From: Lentibacillus siamensis
Lineage (GTDB): Bacteria > Bacillota > Bacilli > Bacillales > Amphibacillaceae
NCBI RefSeq assembly: GCF_039522605.1
Contig: NZ_BAAADS010000025.1
Location: 248,001-312,000 of the forward strand
Direction: 5' to 3'
Length of the DNA stretch: 64,000 nt
A model generated the notes under the pieces. It saw nothing but the letters and a program-made list of their open reading frames with translations. It had not been told where the DNA came from and did no database searches. A program made the position numbers and the translations under genes. Of the stretch, positions 25,637 through 35,789 are shown piece by piece; position 1 is the first letter of the stretch; every line of letters begins with the position of its first letter.

Positions 25637-27111
25637 TACAATGTCCCCTTTTTGTCAATTGCTTTTTTTGCCTCCACCCGGTCGTCAAAATCATACCTCG
25701 TCCCGCCAATTTCCTGGTAGGTTTCATGACCCTTACCGGCAATCAAAATAATATCATCTGTATCTGCCAGTTTCACGGCCATATTAATTGCTTCTTTCCG
25801 TCCTTCAATGACCTCATAATGGTTATCCTCTAATCCATCAGTCATATCGCTTAAGATTTCCCCAGAATCTTCAGTCCGCGGGTTATCAGATGTGAATATA
25901 ACATGATCAGCATAATTCATGGCAACATCCGCCATTAACGGTCGCTTCGTCTTATCTCGATCTCCTCCACATCCGACAACAACGTAAACCTTTTGTTTTG
26001 CAAATCCTTTGATTGTTTGCAGTACATTTTCCAGAGAATCTGGTGTATGTGCATAGTCGACAATCACCGCAAAATCATGATTCCCTTCAACCGGTTCAAA
26101 TCGTCCGCTTACACCTTTTACCTTTTCCAACGCATCCTTAATTTCTGAAAGCGGAACATTGGCTGCAATGGCTGCAGCACTTGCCGCAAGCATATTATAA
26201 ATATTAAACGTTCCGACCAGCCTGCTGTTGATCCGAACAGAGCCGACAGGAGTCTTCAGCGTGAATTCAGTTCTTGTGACCTCAAGATTGATTTCTTCGG
26301 CCATAACATGTGCTTCATGTTCACAGCCGTATGTAACTACTTGCTGTGCGGTGCTTCGTATTAAAAAATCCGCATGCGGGTCATCGAGATTAATCACCGC
26401 GTATTTTTTATTTTCTTCGTCAAAGCTATTGCCCAATTGCGAAAACAACAGACTTTTAGCATGCAGATAATCTTCCATATTGCGATGATAGTCCAGGTGA
26501 TCCTGTGAGATATTTGTAAAAACAGCAATATCAAAATCACACCCATGTACCCTGCCAAGGTCCAGCGCGTGTGAAGATACTTCCATTATAGCTTGTTCAA
26601 CTTTTTCATCGTGCATCTGTTTAAACGTACGTTGCAGAAACAATGCATCAGGCGTGGTATTCTTCACCGGATGTATATCTTCACCAATTTTCATTTGAAT
26701 TGTTCCAATCAGACCTGTTTTCCGGCTGACCTGATTGAAAATGGATTCCAGCAAATACGTCACGGTAGTTTTACCGTTTGTTCCGGTCACACCGATTAAC
26801 GGCAATTTTTTTGTTGGATATTGAAAAAACTTTCCAGCGACAATAGGCAGTGCCCTCGAAGTGTTAGCCACTTTAACTGTCGGCACAGGTACGGATACAT
26901 CCTTTTCAGCAAGAATAGCACTTGCTCCATTTTGCACCGCCTGTTCTGCAAACTTATGCCCATCAACCGTAAAGCCATCAATGCAAATAAACAAATCACC
27001 GTCCCCAACTTCGCGGGAATCCATTTCAACATTTTTAATCTCAACATTATCGATTGGGGCGTTTAATTCTTCATAAAAGGTAAGCTCAGAAAGTAATTCC
27101 GATAATTTCAT
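25636..27111 (-). CDS. murE: UDP-MurNAc-L-Ala-D-Glu--meso-diaminopimelate ligase
   Basis: Adds the third residue of the stem peptide. The ATP loop GVTGTNGKTTVTYL is near residue 110 and SQDHLDYH follows. The C-terminal DNPR motif (FTSDNPRTED) is the meso-diaminopimelate signature, as opposed to lysine enzymes. I chose ATG 27111 with AGGA 8 bases upstream; 491 residues. The 180-bp gap to spoVD contains a terminator-plus-tail module on the opposite strand. Confidence 0.97.
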   Translation of the reverse strand: MKLSELLSELTFYEELNAPIDNVEIKNVEMDSREVGDGDLFICIDGFTVDGHKFAEQAVQNGASAILAEKDVSVPVPTVKVANTSRALPIVAGKFFQYPTKKLPLIGVTGTNGKTTVTYLLESIFNQVSRKTGLIGTIQMKIGEDIHPVKNTTPDALFLQRTFKQMHDEKVEQAIMEVSSHALDLGRVHGCDFDIAVFTNISQDHLDYHRNMEDYLHAKSLLFSQLGNSFDEENKKYAVINLDDPHADFLIRSTAQQVVTYGCEHEAHVMAEEINLEVTRTEFTLKTPVGSVRINSRLVGTFNIYNMLAASAAAIAANVPLSEIKDALEKVKGVSGRFEPVEGNHDFAVIVDYAHTPDSLENVLQTIKGFAKQKVYVVVGCGGDRDKTKRPLMADVAMNYADHVIFTSDNPRTEDSGEILSDMTDGLEDNHYEVIEGRKEAINMAVKLADTDDIILIAGKGHETYQEIGGTRYDFDDRVEAKKAIDKKGTL

Positions 27112-27171
27112 ATCAAACATCCTATCATTTTATTAGTCTCCATATATTCATTCCAAGTATAAGCATTTTTT

Positions 27172-27262
27172 AAGAGGGCAGGAACACCCTCTTTTTTTGT
27201 TGTGCAGGAAATTAAAAATGGTGTACCTGTGATTAATTCACTTGCTTATAATCAACCAAGTA
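27172..27262 (+). repeat. Plus-oriented terminator hairpin with conserved tail (relic of larger repeat)
   Basis: A hairpin (arms 27172-27178 and 27187-27193) with a T7 run on the plus strand is followed by a tail related to that at 45787-45860: AGGAAATTA, TGTG-ATAAT, CACTTGCT and TAATCA occur in the same order. No plus-strand gene lies upstream. Located between spoVD and murE, both minus. Confidence 0.6.
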
Positions 27263-27302
27263 TTTTTAAGTTCCCATTATCACCTGTTTATTATAGCAAA
27301 TA

Positions 27303-29246
27303 TCACTCCGAATCACGATCCTTTTCATCAGCCAAATATATTCTGATTTTTTCTCCTTTTTCCACCTTCGTACCCGGGGCAGGTTCCTGGTCGATAATAT
27401 ATTTTCCTTCGCCGCTCGTCTCGATGGATAAATTGGTCAGATAAGTACGCAGCTCACTTTTTTGCAGGCCGACGAGATCAGGTACTTTTATCTTTGGCTG
27501 TTCGGTCCATTTTAGTTTCTTTTTCATGCCGTCGTCCGTAGGTTTCACGCCCATTGCACGAAGACTGTCACTGATAATTGTTCCAACAATCGGGGCCGTC
27601 ACAACCCCACCAAAAGCTACTGTGTTTTTTGGGTTGTCAATCGCAACATATACAACAATTTCCGGATCATCAGCTGGTGCAAACCCAATGAACGAGACAA
27701 TATAATTATTTTGCATGTAACGCCCATTTGGACCAACTTTTTGAGCTGTTCCGGTTTTACCGCCAATCCGGTATCCGTCCACATAAGCGGGACGCCCGGT
27801 ACCTTTGGCAACAACGCTTTCCAAAGCGTGGCGGATTTTTTTCGATGTGGTTGCGGAGATTACCTTTTCTTCCAATTCCGGTTTAATGGTTTTAACAGAT
27901 TTGCCGGATTCCGGACTAATCCATTTTTTTGCAATAAATGGTTCATATAATTTACCACCGTTCACAGCAGCCGCAACTGCCATCACCTGCTGGATCGGTG
28001 TTACCGAAACACCTTGACCGAACGAGGTCGTTGCCAGTTCAACAGGTCCAATCTTCTCCGGATCAAATAGAATCCCGTTTTCTTCACCTTTCAAATCAAT
28101 CCCGGTTTTTTCCCCAAAACCAAAATCTTTAATGTATGAAAAGAGTTTTTCTTCACCAAGTTTCATGCCCAGGTTTACAAATCCGGGGTTACAGGAATTC
28201 TGTACAACTTCAAGATATGATTGATGTCCGTGTCCCCCACTTTTCCAGCAATGGAGCTTTGTTCCGCTTACACTGATATCACCATCATCATTGTAACTGT
28301 CTTGCTGCAGGTCAACGGCATTTTCTTCCAGAGCTGCTGCCAATGTAATAATTTTAAAGGTGGACCCCGGTTCATAAGTACTCCATATTGGCAGATTCCG
28401 ATTATATATTTCCGGATCTACATTTTGGTAATTTTCCGGTTTGAAATTGGGGCGTGATGACATAGCTAGTACACCGCCTGTATCCGGATTGACTGCAATG
28501 GCCAGTGCACCATCCGGATTATACTTGGCTACTGCCAAATCCAGTTCCCGTTCCATAATGGTCTGCACCTTCAAGTTAATCGTTGTTTTCAGATTCAACC
28601 CATCTTCCGGCGACTTGTACTCATCAGCAATCTGTTCAAGTTTCATACCCTTCGCATCAGAGTAAAATGAGAGACTCCCTTTATCTCCGTTTAATTTATC
28701 ATTATAATAGAGTTCAAGACCCATCAGACCCTGGTTATCGATACCGGCAAATCCGAGAACATGGGACAGATAATCACCGTATGGGTAATGTCGCTTCGAA
28801 TCCTCTGCCAGATATACACCATCCAAGTTTATAGTCCTGAACGCTTTTTCCTGTTTTTCGGAAATTTTTCGTCCTTCCGGGTGGATCCTCACATACACTT
28901 CTTTCTTCGTGACATATTCATATGCCTTCTTTTCAGAAATTCCCAGTATATCAGCAATCTGACCGGCGGCTTTTTGCGGATTTTTAATTTGCTTTGGAAC
29001 GACAATGACCGAGGGTGCCGAGACATTCCCGGCAAGCACTTCACCGTTCCTGTCCAATATTTTTCCGCGCTCCGGTTCAAATTTTATGTCCCGGCTCCAG
29101 GAATCGTTCGCTTTTTTCATCAGTTCATCACCAATTACAAATTGCACATAGCCCAACCGGACATCAATTATTGTAAAAAGCAGTATACCAGCAAGAAAAA
29201 CAGTAACTATTCGTTTTCGCACCGTTACAGCAGATACGCGTTTCAT
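27303..29246 (-). CDS. spoVD: Sporulation penicillin-binding protein SpoVD
   Basis: Class B transpeptidase for spore cortex, working with SpoVE. Short cytoplasmic N-terminus MKRVSAVTVRKR, one transmembrane helix (about 13-32), PBP dimerisation domain, and a transpeptidase domain with the active-site serine in GSTFKI near 295, SCN in QNSCNPGF, and KTG in GGKTGTAQ. One C-terminal PASTA domain follows (VPDLVGLQ). I chose ATG 29246 with GGGG upstream; 647 residues. A duplicate of pbpB in tandem. Confidence 0.95.
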   Translation of the reverse strand: MKRVSAVTVRKRIVTVFLAGILLFTIIDVRLGYVQFVIGDELMKKANDSWSRDIKFEPERGKILDRNGEVLAGNVSAPSVIVVPKQIKNPQKAAGQIADILGISEKKAYEYVTKKEVYVRIHPEGRKISEKQEKAFRTINLDGVYLAEDSKRHYPYGDYLSHVLGFAGIDNQGLMGLELYYNDKLNGDKGSLSFYSDAKGMKLEQIADEYKSPEDGLNLKTTINLKVQTIMERELDLAVAKYNPDGALAIAVNPDTGGVLAMSSRPNFKPENYQNVDPEIYNRNLPIWSTYEPGSTFKIITLAAALEENAVDLQQDSYNDDGDISVSGTKLHCWKSGGHGHQSYLEVVQNSCNPGFVNLGMKLGEEKLFSYIKDFGFGEKTGIDLKGEENGILFDPEKIGPVELATTSFGQGVSVTPIQQVMAVAAAVNGGKLYEPFIAKKWISPESGKSVKTIKPELEEKVISATTSKKIRHALESVVAKGTGRPAYVDGYRIGGKTGTAQKVGPNGRYMQNNYIVSFIGFAPADDPEIVVYVAIDNPKNTVAFGGVVTAPIVGTIISDSLRAMGVKPTDDGMKKKLKWTEQPKIKVPDLVGLQKSELRTYLTNLSIETSGEGKYIIDQEPAPGTKVEKGEKIRIYLADEKDRDSE

Positions 29247-29280
29247 ACTCCATCCCCTTTTCATAGGCAGGCTTGTATCC

Positions 29281-29309
29281 ACTATATGAGGATGAAAAAC
29301 CGAATAGAA
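29281..29309 (-). promoter_or_regulatory. Candidate sigma-E promoter of spoVD
   Basis: TTCTATT (plus 29303-29309), 14-bp spacer, CATATAGT (plus 29281-29288) on the minus strand, just upstream of spoVD. The -10 fits CATAnnnT; the -35 matches partly. spoVD is sigma-E dependent in B. subtilis. Confidence 0.5.
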
Positions 29310-29337
29310 CACTGTTTTCTCTCAATTAATTCGATAT

Positions 29338-31527
29338 TCAGCTGGTTTCTTTCTTCTTCTTGTTATTGTCACCTTTTTTATCATTAACAGAAGGTGATTG
29401 AAATTCCACTCCTAGGTACGCACCTTTTTTAATTGGTTTGCCAGCCTTAATACTTTGCTTGACAGCATAACCATGTCCAAGGATTTCCACTTTCAGCTCA
29501 AGTAAGTCAGCAAACTGCAACACATCCCTGGTAGACCATCCGCTGATATCCGGCATTACCGGCTTATCCGTTACAAGGATAAGCCTGTCATCCGGAAGCA
29601 GCTTATCACCCTGTTCAGCAGAAGCGGCCTGAATCGTGTCACCTGTACCGACAACTGCAACATCTAGACCCTGTTTGGTCAGTTGTTCTTTCACTTCAGC
29701 TGCATCTTTCCCCATCAACTCAGGAATTTCCACATCTTGAACTGGTTTGGATTTGTCTTTATCAGGGTTAATATTTAAATAATGCAGGCCATTTTCCATC
29801 ACATTTTTAAAGATAAAGGACACTGGTTTCGATCCCACTTCATCAGGGTCAATATCCGGCTTCTTCACCGCGACATACATCATCAACTGTGGATTCTCTT
29901 TTGGTGCAACCCCCAAAAATGAATAAATATAGTTTCCATGCCCAACAAGATACTTACCATTCTTGGAAATTTGTGATGTTCCCGTCTTACCAGCCACCGT
30001 ATAATCTTTTAAGCTGTATTCCTGGCCGGTTCCATAATCTTTTGCAACTACTGATTCCATCAAATTCAGTACATGATCTGCTGTTTCCTCGGAAATCGGC
30101 TGACCTGCTCCTTCAGGTGATTTCTTTTTAATTACCTTATTGGTTGAAGGATCCACCACTTTTGAAATGACGTATGGCTTCATCATTTTTCCATCATTTG
30201 CAATGGCGGTTGCTGCTTTCATCAATTGAATTGGTGTTACGGTAGTTCCCTGTCCAAATGATGTTGTCAATTTCTCACTCGGCCAGTTATACAATATCTG
30301 ACCTTTTTTCTCATGCGGCAGATCAATTCCCGTTTTTTCATCAAAATCAAATGCATTCAAATAATCAAGAAATTTCTCCGTCCCTATTTTTTCCCATACC
30401 AATTTTGCAGCAGCAACATTGGATGACCTGGCAAAACCCTCATCAAATGGAATTTTGCCCCATCCCTCTCCTCCGTTATGGTCATGGACGGGACTCACCT
30501 GATCGCTCACCTGATAGGAACCGGATTTAAATAACTCGTTTCCATTGTATACTTCTTCTTCAATCGCGGCCGCCCACGTGAACATTTTCATGGTGGACCC
30601 CGGTTCAATTGGGGTGGAAATGGCATCATTGAACCAGTTATCCACATTTTTCAAATTATTCGGGTTATAGCTGGGACGATTACCCATAGCGAGCACCTCA
30701 CCAGAATGGGGGTCCATTACTATTGCTGTCATACGTTCAGGGTCATATTTCTTTTGCATTTGTGACATAACGTCTTCCAACAGTGTTTGTATTTTTTGGT
30801 CGATTGTCAGATAAACATTATTTCCATCCTGTGGCTTTTTGATAACCTCGTCAGGATCAAGTAGTTTTGTACCATAGTTATCCCGTTCATAGGATATATA
30901 CCCATCCTTGCCGCTTAACGTTTTGTTCATCTGGTTTTCTATGCCGTTTAAGCCTGTGATTTTGCCCCCTTCTTTCTGTGCAAGCCCGATTATACGGGAT
31001 GCGAACATTCCATTGGGGTAATAACGAATGGATACTTTTTCAAATCCAATGCCCGGCAAGTCCAATTTTTCGATCTTCTTTTTTGTTTCAAGTGACAATC
31101 TGCGACCTGCACTTCCAAATTCAACTTGAAATTGATTTTTCTCAATCCCTTTATTCAACCGTTTCAGGATATAGCTTTCCTTTACATCCAACAAAGGAGC
31201 CAGCACTTCCGCAGTTTTTTCCGGATTTTTTACATGCTTTGGCTCCTCAGGATCAGCTGTATACGTTTCATCCACGACTGCGTGGATACGAAATGTTGGG
31301 CGATCGTATGCTAAGGTCATCCCATTTTTGTCGAGTATTTTGCCTCTTTCAGCATCAAGCGTGTAGGATGTTGTTCGTTTCTTGTCAGCCCATTCCTCCA
31401 ATGAGATGTTATTAATTTCAGCTGTTGCCTGAATGTACAAAAAACGACCGGTCAGTACTAAAAATAACCCGGCAAACAACAAAATTAATACACCTGCCAT
31501 CCAATGGGTTGTTCTGTTTTTTTTCAT
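29338..31527 (-). CDS. pbpB: Penicillin-binding protein 2B (septal transpeptidase)
   Basis: Essential septal transpeptidase partnering FtsW. One N-terminal transmembrane helix (about 10-30), dimerisation domain, then the transpeptidase domain: active-site serine in GSTMKMF near 313, SSN in ARSSNVAA, KTG in AGKTGTSQ near 505. Two C-terminal PASTA domains (starting VEIPELMGK and KPVMPDISGW). 729 residues is normal. The start lies 15 bp after ftsL, so they are translated from one mRNA. Confidence 0.96.
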   Translation of the reverse strand: MKKNRTTHWMAGVLILLFAGLFLVLTGRFLYIQATAEINNISLEEWADKKRTTSYTLDAERGKILDKNGMTLAYDRPTFRIHAVVDETYTADPEEPKHVKNPEKTAEVLAPLLDVKESYILKRLNKGIEKNQFQVEFGSAGRRLSLETKKKIEKLDLPGIGFEKVSIRYYPNGMFASRIIGLAQKEGGKITGLNGIENQMNKTLSGKDGYISYERDNYGTKLLDPDEVIKKPQDGNNVYLTIDQKIQTLLEDVMSQMQKKYDPERMTAIVMDPHSGEVLAMGNRPSYNPNNLKNVDNWFNDAISTPIEPGSTMKMFTWAAAIEEEVYNGNELFKSGSYQVSDQVSPVHDHNGGEGWGKIPFDEGFARSSNVAAAKLVWEKIGTEKFLDYLNAFDFDEKTGIDLPHEKKGQILYNWPSEKLTTSFGQGTTVTPIQLMKAATAIANDGKMMKPYVISKVVDPSTNKVIKKKSPEGAGQPISEETADHVLNLMESVVAKDYGTGQEYSLKDYTVAGKTGTSQISKNGKYLVGHGNYIYSFLGVAPKENPQLMMYVAVKKPDIDPDEVGSKPVSFIFKNVMENGLHYLNINPDKDKSKPVQDVEIPELMGKDAAEVKEQLTKQGLDVAVVGTGDTIQAASAEQGDKLLPDDRLILVTDKPVMPDISGWSTRDVLQFADLLELKVEILGHGYAVKQSIKAGKPIKKGAYLGVEFQSPSVNDKKGDNNKKKKETS

Positions 31528-31542
31528 TATACATCACCTGGC

Positions 31543-31917
31543 TTAGTTGTTGTACGCAGTTGCCTGTTTCACTTCTGAAGCCTGAATCGTCAATCCATGT
31601 TTTTCTGCAATATTAATAATCCGCTCAGGTTCGCTCAGCTTGGTTTTTTCATATGTAAGCCCTTCGTTCACCACCATCTGATGCTCTACAGTGTTTTCAA
31701 GCTCCTGCAAATCTCTGTTGAGCTGGTCGGTCGTTGATGCGAACGAAACCATATAAATGGATGCGCTAATTATACAGAAACCGAAAAGGGAATACAAGGC
31801 TTTCTCCCCTTTTGTAACCCAACTTTGCTTTTTGACCCTTACTGCTGCCTGTTTCTCTTTTTCCGGGGCATGTGGTGCATACGATTGTTCCCAGCTCCGT
31901 GCTTGATTTGCGCTCAT
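31543..31917 (-). CDS. ftsL: Cell division protein FtsL
   Basis: Small bitopic divisome protein that controls FtsW-PBP2B activity with DivIB and DivIC. A basic cytoplasmic N-terminus (to about 35) is followed by one transmembrane helix (about 38-58) and an extracellular coiled coil (STTDQLNRDLQELENTVEHQ). ATG 31917 overlaps the rsmH stop as ATGA and has GGGTGG upstream; 124 residues. Identified by position and topology, as the sequence is poorly conserved. Confidence 0.93.
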   Translation of the reverse strand: MSANQARSWEQSYAPHAPEKEKQAAVRVKKQSWVTKGEKALYSLFGFCIISASIYMVSFASTTDQLNRDLQELENTVEHQMVVNEGLTYEKTKLSEPERIINIAEKHGLTIQASEVKQATAYNN

Positions 31918-32894
31918 GATTTTTTCCACCCTTCCCTATACGTAAATTCGTCATTCCATGAACCAATCTTTTCGACAATGCGTAATTTTGCCGAGCGGGA
32001 TCGACGATTAAGGTCCAATTCATCTTCACTTGGTACTATCGGCTTTTTGGTAAGGAGGTTGAATGGTGCCTGATGGTCAGTTGGAATAACCGGTAAATTT
32101 CGCGGCACTGGTTTCATCGAGCTCCATTTTTTAAAAGCCTGTTTGCAAATCCTGTCTTCTAATGAGTGAAATGTGATCACAGCTATTCGTCCATTGAGTC
32201 CAACACTTCTCGCTGCCTGGTGCAACGCATCGTTAAATGCTGCAAGCTCATCATTCACTGCTATGCGCAGCGCCTGAAAAATTCGTTTCGCCGGATGTCC
32301 ACCTTTCCTTCGTGCCGGAGCAGGAATTGCTTCTTTAATAATTTCTGTCAGCTGGTGGGTTGTATCGATTTGTGTGGTTTTCCGATATGCCTCAATTTTC
32401 CTGGCAATCTGTTTGGAAAACTTTTCTTCACCATATGTAAAGAAAGTTTTTACCAGGTCATTGTAAGGCCATGTGTTGACAATTTCGTGCGCGTCCAGTT
32501 GCTGATTCGCATTCATTCGCATATCCAGTTTTGCATCCTGTTGATAACTGAATCCTCTTTCTCCACGATCAAGCTGTGGTGAAGAAACACCTAAATCGAA
32601 AAGAATACCATCAACCGTTTCGATTTCATGCCGTGCCAATTCAGTTTCCAGATTTCTAAAATTGGAATGAATAAACGTGATATGGTCACTGTATGGCTGA
32701 AGGCGTAATTTCGCCGCCTCCAGGGCATCAAGGTCCTGATCAAAAGCGAGCAACTTTCCGCCCGTTTCTAGTTCGGCAGCGATTCTTTCGCTGTGACCCC
32801 CACCGCCAACCGTACAGTCAACATATGTACCATTCGGTTTAACAGCCAACCCTTTCAATGTTTCTTCTTTTAGCACACTGTAATGATCAAACAT
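31914..32894 (-). CDS. rsmH: 16S rRNA m4C1402 methyltransferase RsmH (MraW)
   Basis: Methylates N4 of C1402 in 16S rRNA. The AdoMet motif TYVDCTVGGGGHSE (near 24-37) and FDLGVSSPQLD (near 100), GGHPAKRIFQALRIAVNDEL (about 200-220) and ITFHSLEDR (near 250) are intact. 326 residues. It follows mraZ by 100 bp and overlaps ftsL by 4 bp. Confidence 0.97.
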   Translation of the reverse strand: MFDHYSVLKEETLKGLAVKPNGTYVDCTVGGGGHSERIAAELETGGKLLAFDQDLDALEAAKLRLQPYSDHITFIHSNFRNLETELARHEIETVDGILFDLGVSSPQLDRGERGFSYQQDAKLDMRMNANQQLDAHEIVNTWPYNDLVKTFFTYGEEKFSKQIARKIEAYRKTTQIDTTHQLTEIIKEAIPAPARRKGGHPAKRIFQALRIAVNDELAAFNDALHQAARSVGLNGRIAVITFHSLEDRICKQAFKKWSSMKPVPRNLPVIPTDHQAPFNLLTKKPIVPSEDELDLNRRSRSAKLRIVEKIGSWNDEFTYREGWKKS

Positions 32895-32994
32895 TTACAC
32901 ACCTGCTTTTGCAACACTTTTCGGATAAACCTTGTCTCTTCATTTCATCTGCTGCAATCCGCTCCAATTCTGCGACGAATACACAGATGTTAAG

Positions 32995-33426
32995 TTAAAT
33001 ATCAAAGTCCATTAGATTTTCAGCGATTTCACTGAATGATTCCTCTGAGTCGCTGAAATAATCTTCCCAATTCTCACTAGCCCAGAACTCAATTCGGTTT
33101 GACACACCAATTACAACGCATTCTTTGCTTAACGCAGCATAGCTTCGAAGTGGCTGCGGGATGTTTATTCTCCCCTGTTTATCCACTTCACATTCAACCG
33201 CTCCTGAAAAGAAGAATCGTGTAAAAGCTCGTGCATCTTTCTTGGTAAGCGGGAGTTTCTTTAGCTTTTCTTCCAATGCCTTCCATTCATCCATTGGATA
33301 AGCAAACAGACATTTGTCAAGTCCGCGGGTAACAACAAAGTTATCCCCAAGCCCTTCACGGAACTTAGCGGGGACAATGATTCTTCCTTTTGTATCAATG
33401 TTGTGCTGAAACTCACCCATGAACAT
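32995..33426 (-). CDS. mraZ: Transcriptional regulator MraZ
   Basis: DNA-binding protein that regulates the division and cell wall cluster it heads in many bacteria. Two SpoVT/AbrB-like repeats: GEFQHNIDTKGRIIVPAKF (about 3-21) and CEVDKQGRINIPQPLR near 80. I chose ATG 33426 (MFMGEF), the family start, with GGGGCGG upstream; 143 residues. An in-frame TTG at 33474 also has a plausible ribosome site but would add a non-conserved extension. Confidence 0.95.
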   Translation of the reverse strand: MFMGEFQHNIDTKGRIIVPAKFREGLGDNFVVTRGLDKCLFAYPMDEWKALEEKLKKLPLTKKDARAFTRFFFSGAVECEVDKQGRINIPQPLRSYAALSKECVVIGVSNRIEFWASENWEDYFSDSEESFSEIAENLMDFDI

Positions 33427-33568
33427 GTAGTCCGCCCCACTTTCATATAACCATGTTACCACATTGCCCCACAATTCACCACCTTATATTCAAAAAAATT
33501 AATTTCAATTTAATTACATCCGTTGAACGCTAGACAAACCAAGCTCAGTACTTATTTTAAAAACATAA

Positions 33569-33604
33569 AAAACGCTGAGATACCAGTGTATCCCAGCGTT
33601 TTTA
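33569..33604 (-). terminator. Intrinsic terminator after bshC
   Basis: Near-perfect palindrome with arms AACGCTGAGATAC and GTATCCCAGCGTT plus T/A runs on both sides, between bshC and mraZ; likely works in either direction. Confidence 0.85.
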
Positions 33605-33670
33605 AACCTGCAGCATATGACTTTTTCACACGTTTTTAGAAAAGGTGGTGGAATGTGGGTGGGTTCAATA

Positions 33671-35296
33671 TCAGATATAAACAATAAAATGGTCGGACTT
33701 AAGTGAACAGGATTCATATGTCAGCTGTTCAATAAATCCGGGACCGCAATTATTAAGCAACGAAACCGGATTCCAAGTCCTTTCCTGCAGACCATTATTT
33801 GGATGAAGTGACATCTCCACCAGATTAAATTCACTCAGTTCTTTCGCATACTTTTCTTCCAATGCCTTTATAATACGATCTTCCATAAAGTCTATATCAC
33901 GTTGCAAATAAAATAAATTTCGATCAGCCATTTCACCAAGATCTGCTCGAACATCTTTTGCCACTTTTCTCAGTGGTGCATGAATGGTTGCAATAGCATT
34001 TTTTACTTCAGATGCCAAGTGTTTTACTGGTGGGTTATTCTGCGCGGCAAGCCAATTTGTTTTCAATTCACCTGCGCCATGATTGATAACCTGTGCGGCT
34101 TCTATACCATACGTGGTCAGCACTTTCTCTACCCGTTTTTCCATGAACGTGAAAGACAACCTTGGCAAAACAGGCGGCATGTCAATTTGAGCAGCATGAA
34201 AGGCCGGCCCCAGAGCAGCCCAATAACTTATTTCACCAGGTCCGCCGACAAAAGCTAATGTTGGAAACAGCATTTCCTGCATAACCGGTCGTGTAACGAC
34301 ATTGTTGCTTAGCCGTGCAGGAGTTTCCACTGCAATATCAAGAAGTTCCTGTTCCGACAGCACCAGCTCATTTTGTTTACCGGCCCATTCGCCGTTCTCA
34401 TTACGGGTCAGCAGAATCCGTTCCTGGTCTTTCATCAGAAATAAATGACCATCATGACTGTCGACCTCAAGCGAAACTGGGTAATTTTTTTGCTTGAGTG
34501 ATTGAACACGTTGATAGACTCCTTCACTGATTTCACACTGTTTCTTAATTAGTGTAACAAAGTGATCGCTCTCCAATTCACGGATTTCTGGATCGCCAGA
34601 GTCCACAAGCACAATTCCTTCCGCTTCAAAAAGGTGGTGAATCAAACGCGCGAAAAAGTCAACATATGTATTTGACTTTTTTAGACAGTCATGAATTGAT
34701 TCATATAAATGATGGGTAAAAACCGTTTCTTTCAACTGCTCAAATATATGATCAACCCATTGCTCAGCATGCATTTTATCTATTGAAACATCAGATAATG
34801 ACCGTTTTTCTTCAATGCGATGCTGGATCGAATGTTTTTTCATGGAATGATTTTCCGGCAGATATATATGATTTATTTCAGCAAAATCATGATCCTCACC
34901 AGCAATCCAAAAAACCGGAATAATAGGTTTGCCAAGTTTAGCTTCCTGCTGTTTGGCAAATTGGATAATCGAAATAATTTTATTTATCGTATACATCGGA
35001 CCGGTCAATAATCCCGCCTGCTGACCTCCGATAACAACTGCACTGTCTTTTTGTTCCAAACGTCTGATATTCACATATGCAGATTCCGGCGCTCCCCATT
35101 TTTCATTCAGGGAAGTTAATACTTCTGAAAGTCGTCTACGGTCAAACTTTCTTTCCTGCAGTGACGCTAACCGCTCTTCAAACGCTGATTCCAAATAAGG
35201 GTTATAATCAAAATGCTGCATAATACGTTGTTTATTTTGCCGGTAATCGTCTATTAACGGATTTTGCTTTGTCAGTTTAACCGGATCAATCTGCAT
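33671..35296 (-). CDS. bshC: Bacillithiol biosynthesis cysteine-adding enzyme BshC
   Basis: Last enzyme of bacillithiol synthesis, joining cysteine to glucosaminyl-malate. 541 residues: a nucleotidyl-transferase-like core (VVIGGQQAGLLTGPMYTINKI near 90, PVFWIAGEDHDFAEI near 125) and a C-terminal coiled-coil dimer region (about 390-470). Located before mraZ as yllA in B. subtilis. The presence of bacillithiol in this organism is inferred. Confidence 0.95.
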   Translation of the reverse strand: MQIDPVKLTKQNPLIDDYRQNKQRIMQHFDYNPYLESAFEERLASLQERKFDRRRLSEVLTSLNEKWGAPESAYVNIRRLEQKDSAVVIGGQQAGLLTGPMYTINKIISIIQFAKQQEAKLGKPIIPVFWIAGEDHDFAEINHIYLPENHSMKKHSIQHRIEEKRSLSDVSIDKMHAEQWVDHIFEQLKETVFTHHLYESIHDCLKKSNTYVDFFARLIHHLFEAEGIVLVDSGDPEIRELESDHFVTLIKKQCEISEGVYQRVQSLKQKNYPVSLEVDSHDGHLFLMKDQERILLTRNENGEWAGKQNELVLSEQELLDIAVETPARLSNNVVTRPVMQEMLFPTLAFVGGPGEISYWAALGPAFHAAQIDMPPVLPRLSFTFMEKRVEKVLTTYGIEAAQVINHGAGELKTNWLAAQNNPPVKHLASEVKNAIATIHAPLRKVAKDVRADLGEMADRNLFYLQRDIDFMEDRIIKALEEKYAKELSEFNLVEMSLHPNNGLQERTWNPVSLLNNCGPGFIEQLTYESCSLKSDHFIVYI

Positions 35297-35408
35297 AGCT
35301 GCACACTCCTTTACTATTGAAATATCCAGTATGTATTGTACATAAAAGTACTTTGGAATGCATTTAATCTGTTTTTAGCTTTAAAAGTGTAAATGTATAC
35401 ACTGGATT

Positions 35409-35789
35409 TCAGGATATAAGCTGCTGAATAATGCCGCTTACCACCAATACGAAGTAAATGAAAACAAACAAGAGAAAGCAAACCCGCCAGAAAATTTTAA
35501 ATACGTTATGAAATACTACCTCTGTATGTAATCTCCAATGTAAGACCGCAATAACCGTAAATATAGTGAGAACCACTATAAGTATGAGACCGAAAAATGA
35601 ACTGCCAAAAATTTGCTTGAGCATTATTAGAACTGCGATGATATAAAGTGAAGTCGTCCAGTTAACAGCTTTATGTATGGCTTTCCACTTTTGCCTGTAT
35701 AGCTTCGCTCCGATAAAATAAACAACCCAGGTTACGATGACGGGAAACGTGATCATCAGTCCGATTATAAAAATAAGTATATCAAGCAT
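35409..35789 (-). CDS. DUF3397-family membrane protein
   Basis: 126 residues with four hydrophobic segments (about 3-25, 42-60, 64-84, 95-120) and short charged loops. This matches the small uncharacterised membrane family often found between panE-like and bshC genes in Bacillaceae. It shares one base with the panE-like gene upstream, so the two are co-translated. Function unknown. Confidence 0.8.
   Translation of the reverse strand: MLDILIFIIGLMITFPVIVTWVVYFIGAKLYRQKWKAIHKAVNWTTSLYIIAVLIMLKQIFGSSFFGLILIVVLTIFTVIAVLHWRLHTEVVFHNVFKIFWRVCFLLFVFIYFVLVVSGIIQQLIS

Noticed and set aside
27172..27198. Terminator of spoVD
   Set aside because: The T run is on the plus strand; on the minus strand, where spoVD is read, no T run follows the stem.
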